This document shows positions 14,021 through 25,800 of a stretch of 64,000 nt of DNA, one piece after another (positions within the stretch are counted from its first letter, which is position 1; each line of letters starts with the position of its first letter). Under the pieces are notes generated by a model. It was not told where the DNA came from, made no database searches, and worked only from the letters and a program-made list of their open reading frames with translations. Where the stretch lies: NCBI RefSeq assembly GCF_001411555.2, contig NC_049916.1:4526001-4590000 (forward strand), in the 5' to 3' direction. Source of the stretch: Juglans regia. Taxonomy: Eukaryota > Streptophyta > Magnoliopsida > Fagales > Juglandaceae. Position numbers and translations under genes: made by a program.

Positions 14021-15060
14021 TGCCTAGAGCATAGGCATTGACCTAGCCAAATTCAAAGTCAAATTTGGCAAAAACTAGATGTTTTGCTTAAAAGTCAAAG
14101 CCATTCAAGTATAACTCCTAAACTATAAGTTAAAATAATAATATTAGATTATTTTTTTAATAATAATATTTTTAAATTTTTTCTTCATATTTTACAATTA
14201 TACTAACCATATGTTAATTAATAATATAAATTTTAATTAACTTATTATTTCTCAACTACTTGTTATTTTTCAACCTAATTATCCAACACAGATCACATCT
14301 ACAATTCTTGTGGGGAATGTCTGTCTTCTAATGGTAATTCATATACGTTCATAATGTCCAATTATGTGAATGCGTACACATTCCTGTACTATACATACAC
14401 ATCCCCATCTTAAAAAATTATCTTAATTTATCATGAGCTCCATCATAAAAAAAAAAAAATATCTGCCATTCATCATCTTTTTGCTAGCAAAAAAAATCCA
14501 AGCCATGTTTAGTATAAAAAAGCCAAACCTAACTCAGTGCAAATATATTTCATTTTCAAACCAAACTAGTGCAAACTTAACTCAGTGCAAATATATGCCT
14601 AGTTCAGTATAAAAAAAAACATACCAAATTTATACATGTCATTTCCAAACTCAGTGCAAATATAAAACAATAGAGAACATAAATCCAACCCACTATACAT
14701 GCCATTTCCAAACTTAATATTAGAATACAAAAGATGTCACTTTGGTTAACATATTGCAAAAACAAAATCTACCCAGCTGTAGTATCTAACCAAAAAAATA
14801 GTCTATCAAATATGTCTAGTTGTTCCATCTAATACAAAACTGTCCAGTTGTAGTATCAAATAAAAAAAACTATCAAATTCCAACTGCCATACATACCACA
14901 TGCACATACTAGCAATGTTTACCCAAAAATAAAAAATCATAGTTGTTGCCGAGCCATATGTTTTTCCATAACAAGTGGCTGAGTAACCACTAAAATCATA
15001 ACATGTTACCAAGCCCAATAGTTACAAACCTCCATTAGGTGTGGATGAAGATATAGATTT
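14021..15060. other. AT-rich DNA without recognisable genes
   Basis: The stretch is AT-rich with A-runs. Several imperfect copies of a phrase close to AACTCAGTGCAAATATA lie between 14530 and 14670, giving a loosely repetitive character. No coding potential is seen. Confidence 0.5.
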
Positions 15061-15084
15061 ACCTCTGGAATTATTTCTCGATGC

Positions 15085-15513
15085 CTAAAAGACTTTACTC
15101 TGAATATTAAAGAAGTATTCTTGCTGCATGGCATTCATGCCTACAAGATCCATTCTCATAATCTTCGCCTCAAACTTTTTCTTCTCAAATTCAAATTGTT
15201 GACTTCTATTGCGATCTACCTTCATCATTGATGCTCTCCTTTCTGCCATGCACAAGTGTCTATCCTGGGTCATTTGAGTTAAGGCCATGTTGAACTCAGC
15301 ATCAGTAGATTCTCAAGACTTCCGCTTCATCTCCCTTTCTTTCTCAGCTTTTTTGCCTAGAGGTCTCTCACAAAGAACCTCCACATTCTCCTCCACAGAC
15401 TCACCAACAATTTGACTTGAGTGCTCAATGGCTAGATGTTTATTGTGTGGCTTATCCTCGTATTCAATGTCATCATATGTTGCTGCCATTTGGGTTGGTG
15501 TCTCAAAAGACAC
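15085..15513 (-). pseudogene. PIF/Harbinger ORF1-like relic (NAM-associated C-terminal domain)
   Basis: Two adjoining open segments in one frame (15513-15313 and 15288-15085), separated by a stop, read CERPLGKKAEKEREMKRKS and then FEFEKKKFEAKIMRMDLVGMNAMQQEYF. This is the RP-G-KxAK...L..D...M...Q.eYF pattern of the NAM-associated C-terminal domain found in Myb-like ORF1 proteins of PIF/Harbinger transposons. The N-terminal trihelix/Myb part and any transposase are not visible nearby. I consider it an old fragment. A decayed plant NAM-like gene is the alternative. Confidence 0.5.
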
Positions 15514-15639
15514 AACAATGCTTCATCGTGAATGAAGCCTTCTCCATCTCTCTATACATAAATTTGAAAAGAAGAAGGAATATTGTTATTTCAAAAATCA
15601 TCCAAAGCTAATTGCATAATTAAAGGAAAAGAATACATA

Positions 15640-16710
15640 CCTTATCTTGTGGGTGCAATGATTTTACCTGTGCTAAAAATGCCAAAGCAAATATAAACTA
15701 AACTAAAAGAAGAAGAAGACATCTACTAGAAACAAATACAAGGGGAGAACACGATACAGGTGGCATTATCCAAACTCTAGACTTCTATTTATCTATTATA
15801 CAATGCTTCCAATTTTAACACTCAGTGTAGGCAAAACCTACCTTTGTACCATGGATTTGTGACAGAAACCATAAGCATGATACAATCATATCATTATCTT
15901 TCCCCAATCCATTTATCTTTCTGGATCATAGGTAATTCTTATGCAAGCATAGTTGGGTATTGCGAATTATATTAATTTCAGAAAATGAAGCGTTTTATGG
16001 ACGTGTTTCGCGCTTCCCACCACTCACAACCTGCAACAAGAATAGAGGAAAAGGCTCAAAGGTGTAGTGACCCCTCAAATGCCTAAATCATGAGAATTGT
16101 TATGGTATTGATTGTAGATGAGAATGGAAATGTTTCATACCTTTTTGGGTATTAGTCATTGGATATATATAGAGTGGCCATGGGCATCCTTCAAGAACTC
16201 ATAACTACCTTATCTCCTATTTGAAACTAGATTGGGACCTATTATTTGAATTTCCCTCATATTGCCTGTAATTTATCTAGTCAGTAGAGGGCTATCATAA
16301 CACCTTGGCCATTGGGAGTTTGTTAGTTTCTCACTTCCTCAGTAGTGAGCCGTTGACCATGATTTATGGCATGTGTGGTATGTTTAGTTGAGGCCTAGTT
16401 ATCTAGGCTCAGCCCTAAGATCGTGATGGGCCCAGAAGATAGAATAGGAAATGTGTCTCCTCTAATTACCCTGAAAAGTCTCTTCACACGCATCGTGAAG
16501 GGACTTGTACTCAGGGTGTCATTTCGTGATTTGGCTTTGTCCTTTCGAGCTTAATGTGTCAGTTAGTGGAGGCACTGTTCCATTTCCCATGCCCCCTTTC
16601 CTCCTTTTTTGTACTCCATACGCTTCCTTTCCTATTACTGTTGTCGTTTCATATTGCATAGTTCATCTCCCTCTCCAACTCTACCTATGGCCTTTTTCAT
16701 CTTCAGAGCC
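15640..16710. other. Non-coding stretch, possibly old LTR-element sequence
   Basis: No convincing gene. From about 16060 the base composition becomes more even and resembles LTR/leader sequence, leading into the gag-like fragment at 17261, with which it may form one old retroelement interrupted by the TRIM. I found no matching second LTR. Confidence 0.35.
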
Positions 16711-16720
16711 CTTCTTTCTC

Positions 16721-16893
16721 TATGATACCCTCATAAGATATGGATAATGATAGGTGGTGTATGGGATTCCACATTGCTTGGGAAGGCGAAATTCTTTCTC
16801 TTTATAAGATTCTAAAGGGGCTTCAATTGTATCATTGACTAGTCCTTTCAGAGTATAGGCTATGTGGTTTGGGCCTTCCATTGGGGTGTTACA
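16721..16893 (+). repeat. TRIM 5' LTR
   Basis: 173 bp. It differs from the 3' LTR by scattered substitutions, so the insertion is not recent. Its terminal TG has become TA. Confidence 0.88.
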
Positions 16894-16995
16894 AATGGTA
16901 TCAAAGACTATCCTAATTAGAAATGTGGGACTTGAGCCGTGTCACCTATAATGGACAGGCCCGACAAGGATGTCGGGAATTTAAGAGGGGTAGAT

Positions 16996-17168
16996 TGTGA
17001 TACCCCCATATGATATGGATAAGGCTAGGTGGTGTATGAGATCCCATATTGCTTGGGAATGAGAAGTTCTTGCTCTCTATAAGGTTCCAATGGAGCTCCA
17101 ATTGTGTCATTGACTAGTCTTTTTGGAGTATAGGCCATGTGGTTTGGGCATTCCATTGGGGCGTTACA
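16996..17168 (+). repeat. TRIM 3' LTR
   Basis: 173 bp, TGTGATACCCC to GCGTTACA. The termini keep the TG...CA rule of LTRs. Confidence 0.9.
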
Positions 17169-17260
17169 TTCTCCTACCTCACTTCCAACCTTCATTACTC
17201 TCTCATTCATCTCTTTCCTTCTCTCATGTCTCAACCTTTGCTACTTCTTACCACACTCCA

Positions 17261-17697
17261 ATGGCTTTGCACAAGTCTTCTCGTTCACCTGCTTCTCTTG
17301 AAGGCGTGCTGAGGAAAATGAAGCCAATTGGCGACCAGTCTTTGAGGCCACCAGTGGGTGCGACAACCACTCGTTCTAACCTAGAATCCTTGAGGGATCT
17401 CTATGGGATCTTGGATTCGGTGGTGCTAAACCTACCTGAGCCACACAGGGGAGCAATTAATGTTAGGGGTCTGGCCGTTTTCTTGGCCCTTTACTTTGTG
17501 ATGTTTCTCATAGGGCTTTGCTTGCCCTTTTTCCACCCAGTTTGAGATGTGCTTAACTTCCTAGGGCTTGCCCCTGCCAAGTTGGTGCCCAATGCTTGGA
17601 GGATATTGATGGGTTGTTGTGTTGCCTGGAGGCAGGTTCTTGAGCCCACGAGTAATGAATATCCTGACCTAAGCCTTAACTCCAAGTTCGAAATGTA
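17261..17697 (+). pseudogene. Gypsy-type gag-like/"putative transposase" fragment
   Basis: From ATG 17261 (MALHKSSRSPASLEGVLRKMK) the frame runs to a TGA at 17543. It then continues, with that single stop, through DVLNFLGLAPAKLVPNAWRILMGC to a TAA at 17695-17697. The LGLAPaqLvPNaWrIl motif is typical of the gag-like domain of plant gypsy-type elements (Transposase_28 family). Downstream protease, polymerase or integrase is absent, so this is a truncated remnant. The in-frame ATG at 17123 lies inside the TRIM and is not the real start. Confidence 0.5.
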
Positions 17698-17784
17698 ACT
17701 CTACATTTTATCCTATTTAATTAAATATTTCGTGTATTGAGCCCACACATGACAGTTCAAAATATATAGCAAAACCTTCAACAA

Positions 17785-17960
17785 TTTCAATTTGTTTGGA
17801 AGGGAGAGATTACACAAAAGTAATCTCACAAAATGATATGGTTTCACCTTATCTGTTATATCTACTTTCGCAATAAAAATAAATTTATAATCTAACAAGC
17901 CACATCAGATTATTATGTCAATTTTTTAAATTACTTTTGTATAATCAATTTGTGGTTAAA
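17785..17960. repeat. MITE-like repeat, family shared with 37290-37460
   Basis: Imperfect inverted ends (ATTACACAAAAGTAATCTCACAAA at the left; AAATTACTTTTGTATAATC at the right) surround a core that includes CTTATCTGTTATATCTACTTT and CCACATCAG. The reverse complement of this core is found again at 37340-37450. Confidence 0.5.
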
Positions 17961-18110
17961 GTATTTCTCATTCTTAAACGCTAATTGTTTGAAAGAGAGA
18001 GGTAATATCTATTGTTAAGTATTAATTCGTGAAATAAGTGTTATAATTCTATAAGTACTGATCATAATGTAAAACTGTACATCAACCCTATGCTCCAAAA
18101 TAATTCGAGT

Positions 18111-18320
18111 ATTGCTATTCATAAGCCTCACACACCACACACCACACACCACAATTTATTTATTTATTTATTTTTTTAAAATTCTTTTTGGTTTTATTCT
18201 TCTTAAAACAATTGAATTCTTTTACTCATCATCCATATAACATACATTTGGTAAGAGAAAAAAATTAAAAAAATCACAAAAAGGATGGTGTGTGGTGTAT
18301 GAGGCTTAAAAATAGAATTT
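18111..18320 (+). repeat. MITE copy 1 of an inverted pair
   Basis: The copy has terminal inverted repeats: CTATTCATAAGCCTCACACACC at the left and the complement-type GGTGTGTGGTGTATGAGGCTTAAAAATAG at the right. The core has T- and A-runs. No transposase. Confidence 0.7.
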
Positions 18321-18384
18321 TTTCGTTTCTTAGTCATTCGCCAATTAATCACCCCCTGATCTCCCTCACGACCTTAATAATTTA

Positions 18385-18581
18385 AAAAATTCTATTCTTA
18401 AGCCTCATATGCCACACACCATCATTTTTGTGATTTTTTTAATTTTTTTCTCTTATCAAATGTATGTTATATGGATAATGAGTAAAATAATTCAATTGTT
18501 TTAAGAAGAATAAAACTAAAAAGAATTTAAAAAAAAATTAAAAAAAAAATTTGTGGTGTGTGGGGCTTATGAATAGCAATG
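18385..18581 (-). repeat. MITE copy 2, inverted relative to copy 1
   Basis: This is the reverse complement of the element at 18111-18320 (same AAGCCTCAT...CACACACCAT end and same AAAACAATTGAATT-type core). The two copies are only about 65 bp apart, so together they form a large stem-loop. Confidence 0.7.
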
Positions 18582-18689
18582 CTCCTAAGAAATTTCTTGC
18601 AAGTAATGATGTAAAATAGAAAAATACTACTTATTATCCCCTTCACAACATACCAACATATATGTGATTTGTCATTTTTTCGATCAGAC

Positions 18690-21331
18690 TCTCATCCTAC
18701 AGAATGGTTCAAAGATTGCCTGTGCTGCTTGTGGCCATTATTCCAAGAGCTTGAAGTACGCTTGCCGCATGCAAGTGCTGGTTCGACCGAGTGATGATGG
18801 ACTTAATTCGGGCTTGATGTTAAATGTGCTAATTTTCTAAAGCCTACAATAGAAGAGACGGTGGAACAATTTAGGACACATTTTGGCCACCATCATCCAT
18901 TGGTGCTTGATCTCGACAATGGTACTTATCTCCATTGTCTTTTTTTTTTTTTAATCCATCGATCGTGCTTTGAACGGAGCTTGCCGAAGGAGATACAACA
19001 TTTCTATCATCCCTGTCTTATCACCCTTTATTCGGGGATAAAAGATGGTAGGCCGAGGATTCCTTGCAGATCGAGCTTGTAGACGACCCTAGCTTGTCTC
19101 GAGGGGCCGACTCTTACGCATGGCTGCAAACGGTGCAATTTTTTTATGGATGTTGGTTGCACTTTTTTTGGCCTCCACCGAATATGCAGGTAATCAAGAA
19201 CAGATTGGTCATTTCCTCCATGGAAATCCAATATGGTCACTCTCCAAGATCGAGGAAAGTATCCAAATTGATTGTTACTTGTGTAAGAAACCCTGCAATG
19301 GTACTACCTATGGTTGTATCAAAAGGAGCTGTAAGGATGTTTACTTCCACGAATCATGCCTTGATGAATTGCAGCAAAAGAAGTACAATATCCATCACCC
19401 TCGACACCCTCTCACCCTCCTTGATCAGCATGTTGGAATGTTACGATGCAATTCCTGTCGCGGGTTTATTAACCCGTTCTTTCATATCTATCATTGCGCC
19501 ATGTGCAACTTCAACTTGCACAGGGAAATTGTGATAAAGGCTGCCATAGAATACGAGGGTCACAATCACCTTCTACAATTCCGGGAGAATGTAGACTGTA
19601 GTCTTAAGTACAGGGCTTTCAGTTCCACCTGCAAATCACATGTCATCAGTTGTCTCTCTTGTGATGATTTCAATCTTCATCTTGAATGCGCGCGGTCCAT
19701 TACTATATAGAATTAAAGATAAATGTCACATAGATTCTCTCACTCTCACGAACTCACTCTCACGAACTCTCTTGGTGAACATGAAGATGAGACAGATGAT
19801 GGATTCTACTGTGATGCTTGTGAGAACATAAGAGATCCACGATTGCCTACTTACCAGTGCCAAGAATGTCAATATGTCGCTGAGTTAACATGCGTCATTT
19901 CTGAGGTAAGACGTTGATATCATCCTTAAATTTTATAAATCCAATCATTCTAAGTTGATCCCAAGTTGTATTGCTTTACTAGATCTCTTTCGACTAGGAT
20001 TAAAATGAAACAGAAGTCATGATGATCTTGTGTAAAGATTTTTTTTTTTTTTTTAGCACATCATCATGATACCAACTAACTTAAAACAAGCAAGCCACTT
20101 AGGACTTGTTTGGGTAATGAATTATTCTAAGATATTCTCAAAACTTCTTATAATTTATTTTCCAAACATAATTTAAACACAAAACACGAAAGACAATAAA
20201 GATTTTTCAAATTTAAAAATATAAATTATATTTAAACAATTTTTTAATTTTAAGATATTTTTATTCAAGTTTTCTCTTTCATTTCCCAAAACTCAATAAA
20301 ACATTTTATAATCTAAACTATTTCACTACTATTTACAAATCATTTAACTACTATTCACAGAATTCTGAGATATTCTAAGAGCTAGCTCATTTGAATGCTT
20401 AGAATATCACATATATATATAGGTGTAATTGGGTGATAATATAGTTGTCACTATATCATATATTTTCCAAAAACTATAGAATTCTCAAATATTTTCTCGA
20501 ACTGACAATGGTTTCTTGATCAATAAATTAAGGTTTAGGCTAAAATGGATGTATTTGGAAAATGATTCAGTTATCTAGTTAGTAATGTCATTAAAATGTT
20601 TTAAAAAATGGTAGTGTTATTCTACTTATTATAATTTGTTCAAAGTATCATAAAATTAGTTGAAAGTGAGCAATGAATTCAGTTATATATTGATTAAAAT
20701 TAGGCTAAGGTTGGTTTCCGTACGCATGACACATGCGCATGCATGTGAAACATTGATTTTATGATCATATCTATGTATATGAATGAAGTGTTTTCTTTTT
20801 TCTTTTATAGTAACATGTTAATTATACTGTTATTTGATCAGTTTATTTGGTAATGGTAGGAAATGAATGAGCATTTTATATATAGTTGGTTTACTCGGAA
20901 GTATGCCTCTATCACCAGGAGCTTGCTTTCTAAGCATGGAGATATTAGTGTTGGGTCCAGTACCTCAAGTTCAAAACTGAAAATGTGTTTCTTTCACGTA
21001 CTATGTAAGTGCATATATGGAGATATTACAAATGTTGTGGATGTGACCCATGATATGTTTCTCAAGTGGTGGGGAAGCTTGAGAATCTTGCAGTCTGCAG
21101 GATTTAGAGTTGAATTTGCCTTTGATCGTTTGAAGAGAGTCGCACATGCTCACTTCGGTGGTTATGTCAAGAAAGCTAGTCGACAAAACTCGTCATCAAC
21201 TCGACAGAGATGTTGAGGCATTCAAAGAGAAACGCGAGCGCATAATAGTTGCAGAATCTGCAAAAGCCAGCTTATTTGTGGAATGCTTGAGAGAAGCTGA
21301 AGTATATATTGAAGCAGAGCAAAAGGGGTAG
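18690..21331 (+). pseudogene. DC1 (C1-like zinc finger) protein gene, frameshifted
   Basis: Plant DC1 proteins carry tandem Cys/His-rich C1-like fingers. Visible pieces: 18710-18775 (IACAACGHYSKSLKYACRM), 19250-19708 (fingers with CYLCKKPCNG, RSCKDVYFHESCLDEL, CNSCRGF, HCAMCNFNLH, LHLECAR), 19740-19905 (FYCDACENIRDPRLPTYQCQECQY) and, across a phase-matched GT-AG intron (19906-20859), an exon 20860-21214 plus a shifted tail to 21331 (LDRDVEAFKEKRERI). Frame changes are needed near 19120, 19700, 19765 (inside a small ACTCTCACGA duplication) and 21175. The last exon (MFLKWWGSLRILQSAGFRVEFAFDRLKRVAH) is not a DC1 sequence and I do not recognise it. With four frame breaks I call it a pseudogene; a sequencing cause for some breaks cannot be excluded. 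Confidence 0.75.
20102..20398. mobile_element. Tourist-like MITE in the DC1 intron
   Basis: 297 bp flanked by TTA on both sides (20099-20101 and 20399-20401). The left end GGACTTGTTTGGGTAATGA and the right end AGCTCATTTGAATGC are imperfect inverted repeats. The interior is AT-rich with repeated ATTCTAAGATATTCT-type sequence near both ends. It fits a Harbinger-related MITE. Confidence 0.6.
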
Positions 21332-22839
21332 TAGACTGTTATAAGCTTCAAAATAGGGTGCTAACTGTCTAATATTGGCATGCTGGTATATATGGTCATA
21401 ACATATATAAATGTGAAGAGGATAGCTCGTGGAGAAGAAATCATTTTGTTTGATCTGTTCACTCAATTTGTGAACAATACTCTAAGAACTCAATTCAGCT
21501 GTGAAAGCAATGAAAGGCATGATCCAGATTGAAGTCCTTCCAGTTCCAGAGCTGCTACTTATCTCCAATAATAATTCGTATCTTGTGTAAGAACCATATA
21601 TTCTTGTAGTAATATTTATTTCTCGACATGGGCATGCAAGTCATGACGTTTCCATCAACAACTAAATCATCTTCTTTGCTATGCATTACCTTCTATACGG
21701 TATCCGTGAGTTACATTATAATCAGATAAATTCTGCGTTAGAAATTATACATAACAATCACATATGCTCTAATTTCACAGCATGTGTAAACCAACTATAT
21801 ATAAGAAAATAAGAGAAATTATATTTACAGTCCTGAGTGGGAGACTGCGTGTACAATCCTATTGATGAATGAGGGTAAAAAAAGAAAAAAAAATTATTTT
21901 AAAAATGATATTATTGTAATTTTAAATTTTTTTAAACATAATTAATTATATGAGCTTGTATGAAATGGAGACTGTATATAGACTAACTCAAGAAAACAAA
22001 CACATACCTCCGATGTTTGAAGATGAGCCAACCATCGTTCTATTTCTTTGAGTTTTTGCTAAGAATTATAGCCATTCCAAATTAGCCAGAGAAAATGATG
22101 CTATTTGTTTCTCAACTTACATAAACCATATGTTTTAGAACACCTACATTTCGCAGAAATCAAGGGATAACTATTCTTATTTTCAGCAAAAATTTTGCGC
22201 TTTTGGTACCTGTAATAATAAGAAGTGATCCAAGAATCAATAATGCTGCATGACGAGTACGAGCAGGTGTCCTCAAACTGCAGGCTTTAACTTCTCCAAA
22301 ACAGAGTAGTTCCGAGATTCGAGCCTTATAAAATGTACATGTATTTTTAAGATGTTCTGTCTGATATTGAGCTACAGCTGAAATGGAGGATTCCTACAGA
22401 ATATCTTCTCTTTTCAGCTTTTTCCTTGTTGACATATGATGGCAATAGAACAACAGTATACATAAATGCAATACGCGGTACAGGAAAGGAACTTCAATTG
22501 CTAAATTGATTCTATAATTTTCTACGGAGCTGGAAAATCTACACTCCAACACTACCATTTCTACTACATTAAAGGCTATAAAAGCAGGAAAAGAATATGA
22601 CAACAAAAATTACATTGGCAGCTTATGTAAAGCAACGAATTTGTCAGAAACAAGACCTCCTAAAGTTTCTCTGAAGAAGTGCACGATCTGCTTGTAGATT
22701 TAGATATTTGCAGAACGAGGGCGATCTAATGAGATGAGCATAATCATTAGGGGCGATGCACTTCCGGCATATTACATTGCAAAATATACAGATATGCAGA
22801 GTATTGCTCATGTTGGGATGTTTGAGCCAATCCTGCTGA
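21332..22839. other. Intergenic DNA and DP-B 3'UTR
   Basis: The right part (about 22400-22839) is probably the 3'UTR of the minus-strand DP gene. The rest has no gene. Around 21825-21990 a phrase ending ...GGAGACTGCGTGTACAATCC and a related ...GGAGACTGTATATAGAC suggest another small MITE-like repeat, which I could not bound. Confidence 0.4.
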
Positions 22840-25800
22840 TTAATGCTCATGCTTGACACGTGCTTTTAGTATTCCAGGAAGAGGCGGTGAGGTGGGAGGC
22901 CTGACCGCTGTGTTTGACATTGAAGGAACCGGGATCTGTGGTTGATACATGCCTGACATGCTAGAACCTTCACCTCCATCTGCAGAGAGATTGTGCGCCC
23001 TATCATCATCAATCTGTGGTTTTTCACAAAATTTCATTGCCTTTAGAACGTAGTTGTCATCATGGAGCTCAAATGGGGTGCTGCAGAGAAAACCAAAAAT
23101 GATAAAATAGTTAGTAACCAATAAATCCAATAATTTGTGAGGGAGCCAGGCACAAAGCTAGTGCTATGGATGAAGGATTCGTGTAGCACCTATCCATCAA
23201 TGGGAGCTAAAATTGCAAAAATATAGCACACTCAATGGGCTCATTTACCTGTTGAAGTCAAAATGCACCAGTTGCATATCCTCCGATATTTCCACCTCGA
23301 CAGTCGCATGAGGGCGGGTCTACATTTCTCAAATATCAGGAACAAATAAAATTAAAGGCATGAGAAAGCAACTAAAATGTCTAAGAAAAGGTTACATCTC
23401 AAAATGATAAGGCACTTTCGACGAACATAAATGCCAGGAATGTATAAAATGGCAAATATAATCAAGTGAACATGTATATTTCAAAAGGATAGCTTTGGTA
23501 TTTAATCTTTCTGAACTATCCTTGGTATTTAATCTTTCTGAAAACCCCAAACTGCCATCACTGCTTGTCTTATTATGGTGATGAATGCACAAGAGCCATG
23601 TGAAAGAAGAGAGAGAAAAAGTGCAGTAATAACAATCATATATCTCCTAGCATGGAATTAGATTGAAATTCACAGGACAAAAATTGTTCAAGTCTCTACA
23701 TAAGAAGATATGGGGAGAGACCAAGGAAAGTCTAGATGGATTCATCTCTAGATTGACTAAATGCACAAAAAGCTGGATGGCCCCTAAGAAAAAAATTGAT
23801 GAACTAAAGAGCTATCATGAGACAAGATATATTGATGACCATCACAGTCCCAGTAATATAAGCAACATCCAGCACCTTCAGTCTGTATCATCTCAGAATT
23901 TCTTATGCATTAACCTTTGGTTGCCATTTTTGGACACAAGACCTCACTTGGACTAGGAGGGTCAACTCTTTACACTCGTGACCCATCCATCTTGCCATCT
24001 TCATATCATTCTTTCCCTTACAAAAATCTATCTAGCAAAGGTCAAATTTTGTGTTCAAAATTCAATTTAAGCAAACTTGAATTCCATAAAGGTGGAAAAT
24101 AGGAAGATGGGATCGTATCAAATTGATCTCCCCACACAAGATCTTGCATAAAAACAAATAAATTGAGCCAAAGTTATACATAATAAATAGGAAGATTCCC
24201 CGGATCGAATTGATCTCTTTTTTTTCTTTTTTACAAAGAGGACGGCATCCCATAATTTTATTAACGGGCCCTCACTTGTGGCGGAGGAATATTGTGGTTA
24301 CATTATTAGTATCAAATTGATCTCCCAACATAGGACATTGTGTAACAAAATTGATAGAGCCGAAGTTATACAGTAGATAATCACTTCTTTCATCTTTTTG
24401 AATCATCAACTATTCACCACATCCACTCATCCAATATTCTTAGTTTCATTACAAAATAGGTTAGAACTGCGTTGTTGTCATTATCTACAGAGTTTGGCTT
24501 ATTTTAGGTTAAACTCAGCATATCCAAGATTCGATTAAGACAAAACCCATACTTTGTTTGAATACATAATAAATCGCCAATATGGTCCACCTAATAAATT
24601 CCCAAGATTCCTTTGCATTCCAATTCCAATATGAGCCCCATCCTCAATTTGCCCATACTACTCCCGAAATAATACTTTCAGTTAAAAACATAAAGCCCAA
24701 ACCAATAATGCTATAAGTCTATAACTTCAATGATCCAGTTGTTAAATCATTTGGGACCAAGAGTAACTCCAAGAAGAGGTCAAAGAGGTGTACCATTACT
24801 TCATTCATGTGTTAGATGTCATTGGAGCAAGATGACTAGTTATAACTTTTTCACAAAAAGCACTTGTAACTTTTCGAAATGTGATGCTATAAGAGCTACA
24901 CATAATAATTATCCACATATTAGAGCTGCATAGCATAATACAATCATCTTACATGCATCATTAACAAATGAGATTGGAGAGCAGGTACTCTTGTGTCGCG
25001 CACACACACACACAGATTGGAGAGCAACTACAAAGCCTACAGATTGATGCATTTCGAAGTTTTACATCTGATTTAAATCAATTGACCAAAGCGTAGTGCA
25101 TATTTAATTTATGTATTTCTAACTCTATGCATGATTGGATGACTCGTACAACTGGGCTAAAAATAATTGAATTGCATCAATTGGCCCATGTACATTTCTA
25201 TATTCTATACATGCTTTGTAACATTCTAAATCAAGTAAAGTTGGTAGAAACAAGATATACAAACTAATTGGCCGAATGGCATTCATATCTTCTATAATTC
25301 TGTTATATATTTTACAAATGAAAATATTAGGTTCAAATAAAACTCAGAAATACATTGGTTCAAGTATAACACAACAACTCTTTTAATGGAACGGAGTAAG
25401 GTGTCTGTGTGATGGAAATTGGTTTAGCCATGAGCTAATTGGCCTAACCACACCTAGAACTTAAGTAGGATTTCTTATACAAATTTATTTGGTGAAGATA
25501 CTCATGGACAAACTTCAAAAAATAATGCATATAAAATTATCATACAAGGTAAATAGTGAGAAGAAATCTACCTCAACCAGAATAAAAGGTAAAGCCACAC
25601 CTCCACTTGGAGCATTCCCAGAGCTGTATAATTGCTCATTTCGTTGTATCAGATTCTGAAGGCCTGTGAACTTGATGGACGGAGATAATAACTCAGTAAG
25701 CAGACATGATCAGTGGCAAGTACCATGTTCTCACTTTCTTTCTTTTTTTTAGTCAATTCCCTGAACTAGACATAGTTCACTAAAAAGGAAACAAGAAAAT

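Larger units (their letters stand above)
16721..17168 (+). mobile_element. TRIM (terminal-repeat retrotransposon in miniature)
   Basis: Two direct LTRs of exactly 173 bp (16721-16893 and 16996-17168) enclose only 102 bp. The left LTR is followed at 16896 by TGGTATCAAAGAC, matching a primer-binding site for initiator Met-tRNA. The right LTR is preceded by a purine tract AAGAGGGGTAGAT (16983-16995). A perfect 5-bp duplication TTCTC flanks the unit (16716-16720 and 17169-17173). The right LTR starts TGTGATACCCC and ends GCGTTACA. The left copy begins TATG, a point change in the terminal TG. There is no coding capacity; such elements move with enzymes supplied by another LTR element. Confidence 0.9.

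Noticed and set aside
17123..17260. N-terminal extension of the gag-like frame
   Set aside because: This part lies in the TRIM LTR and its flank; the in-frame ATG at 17261 fits better.
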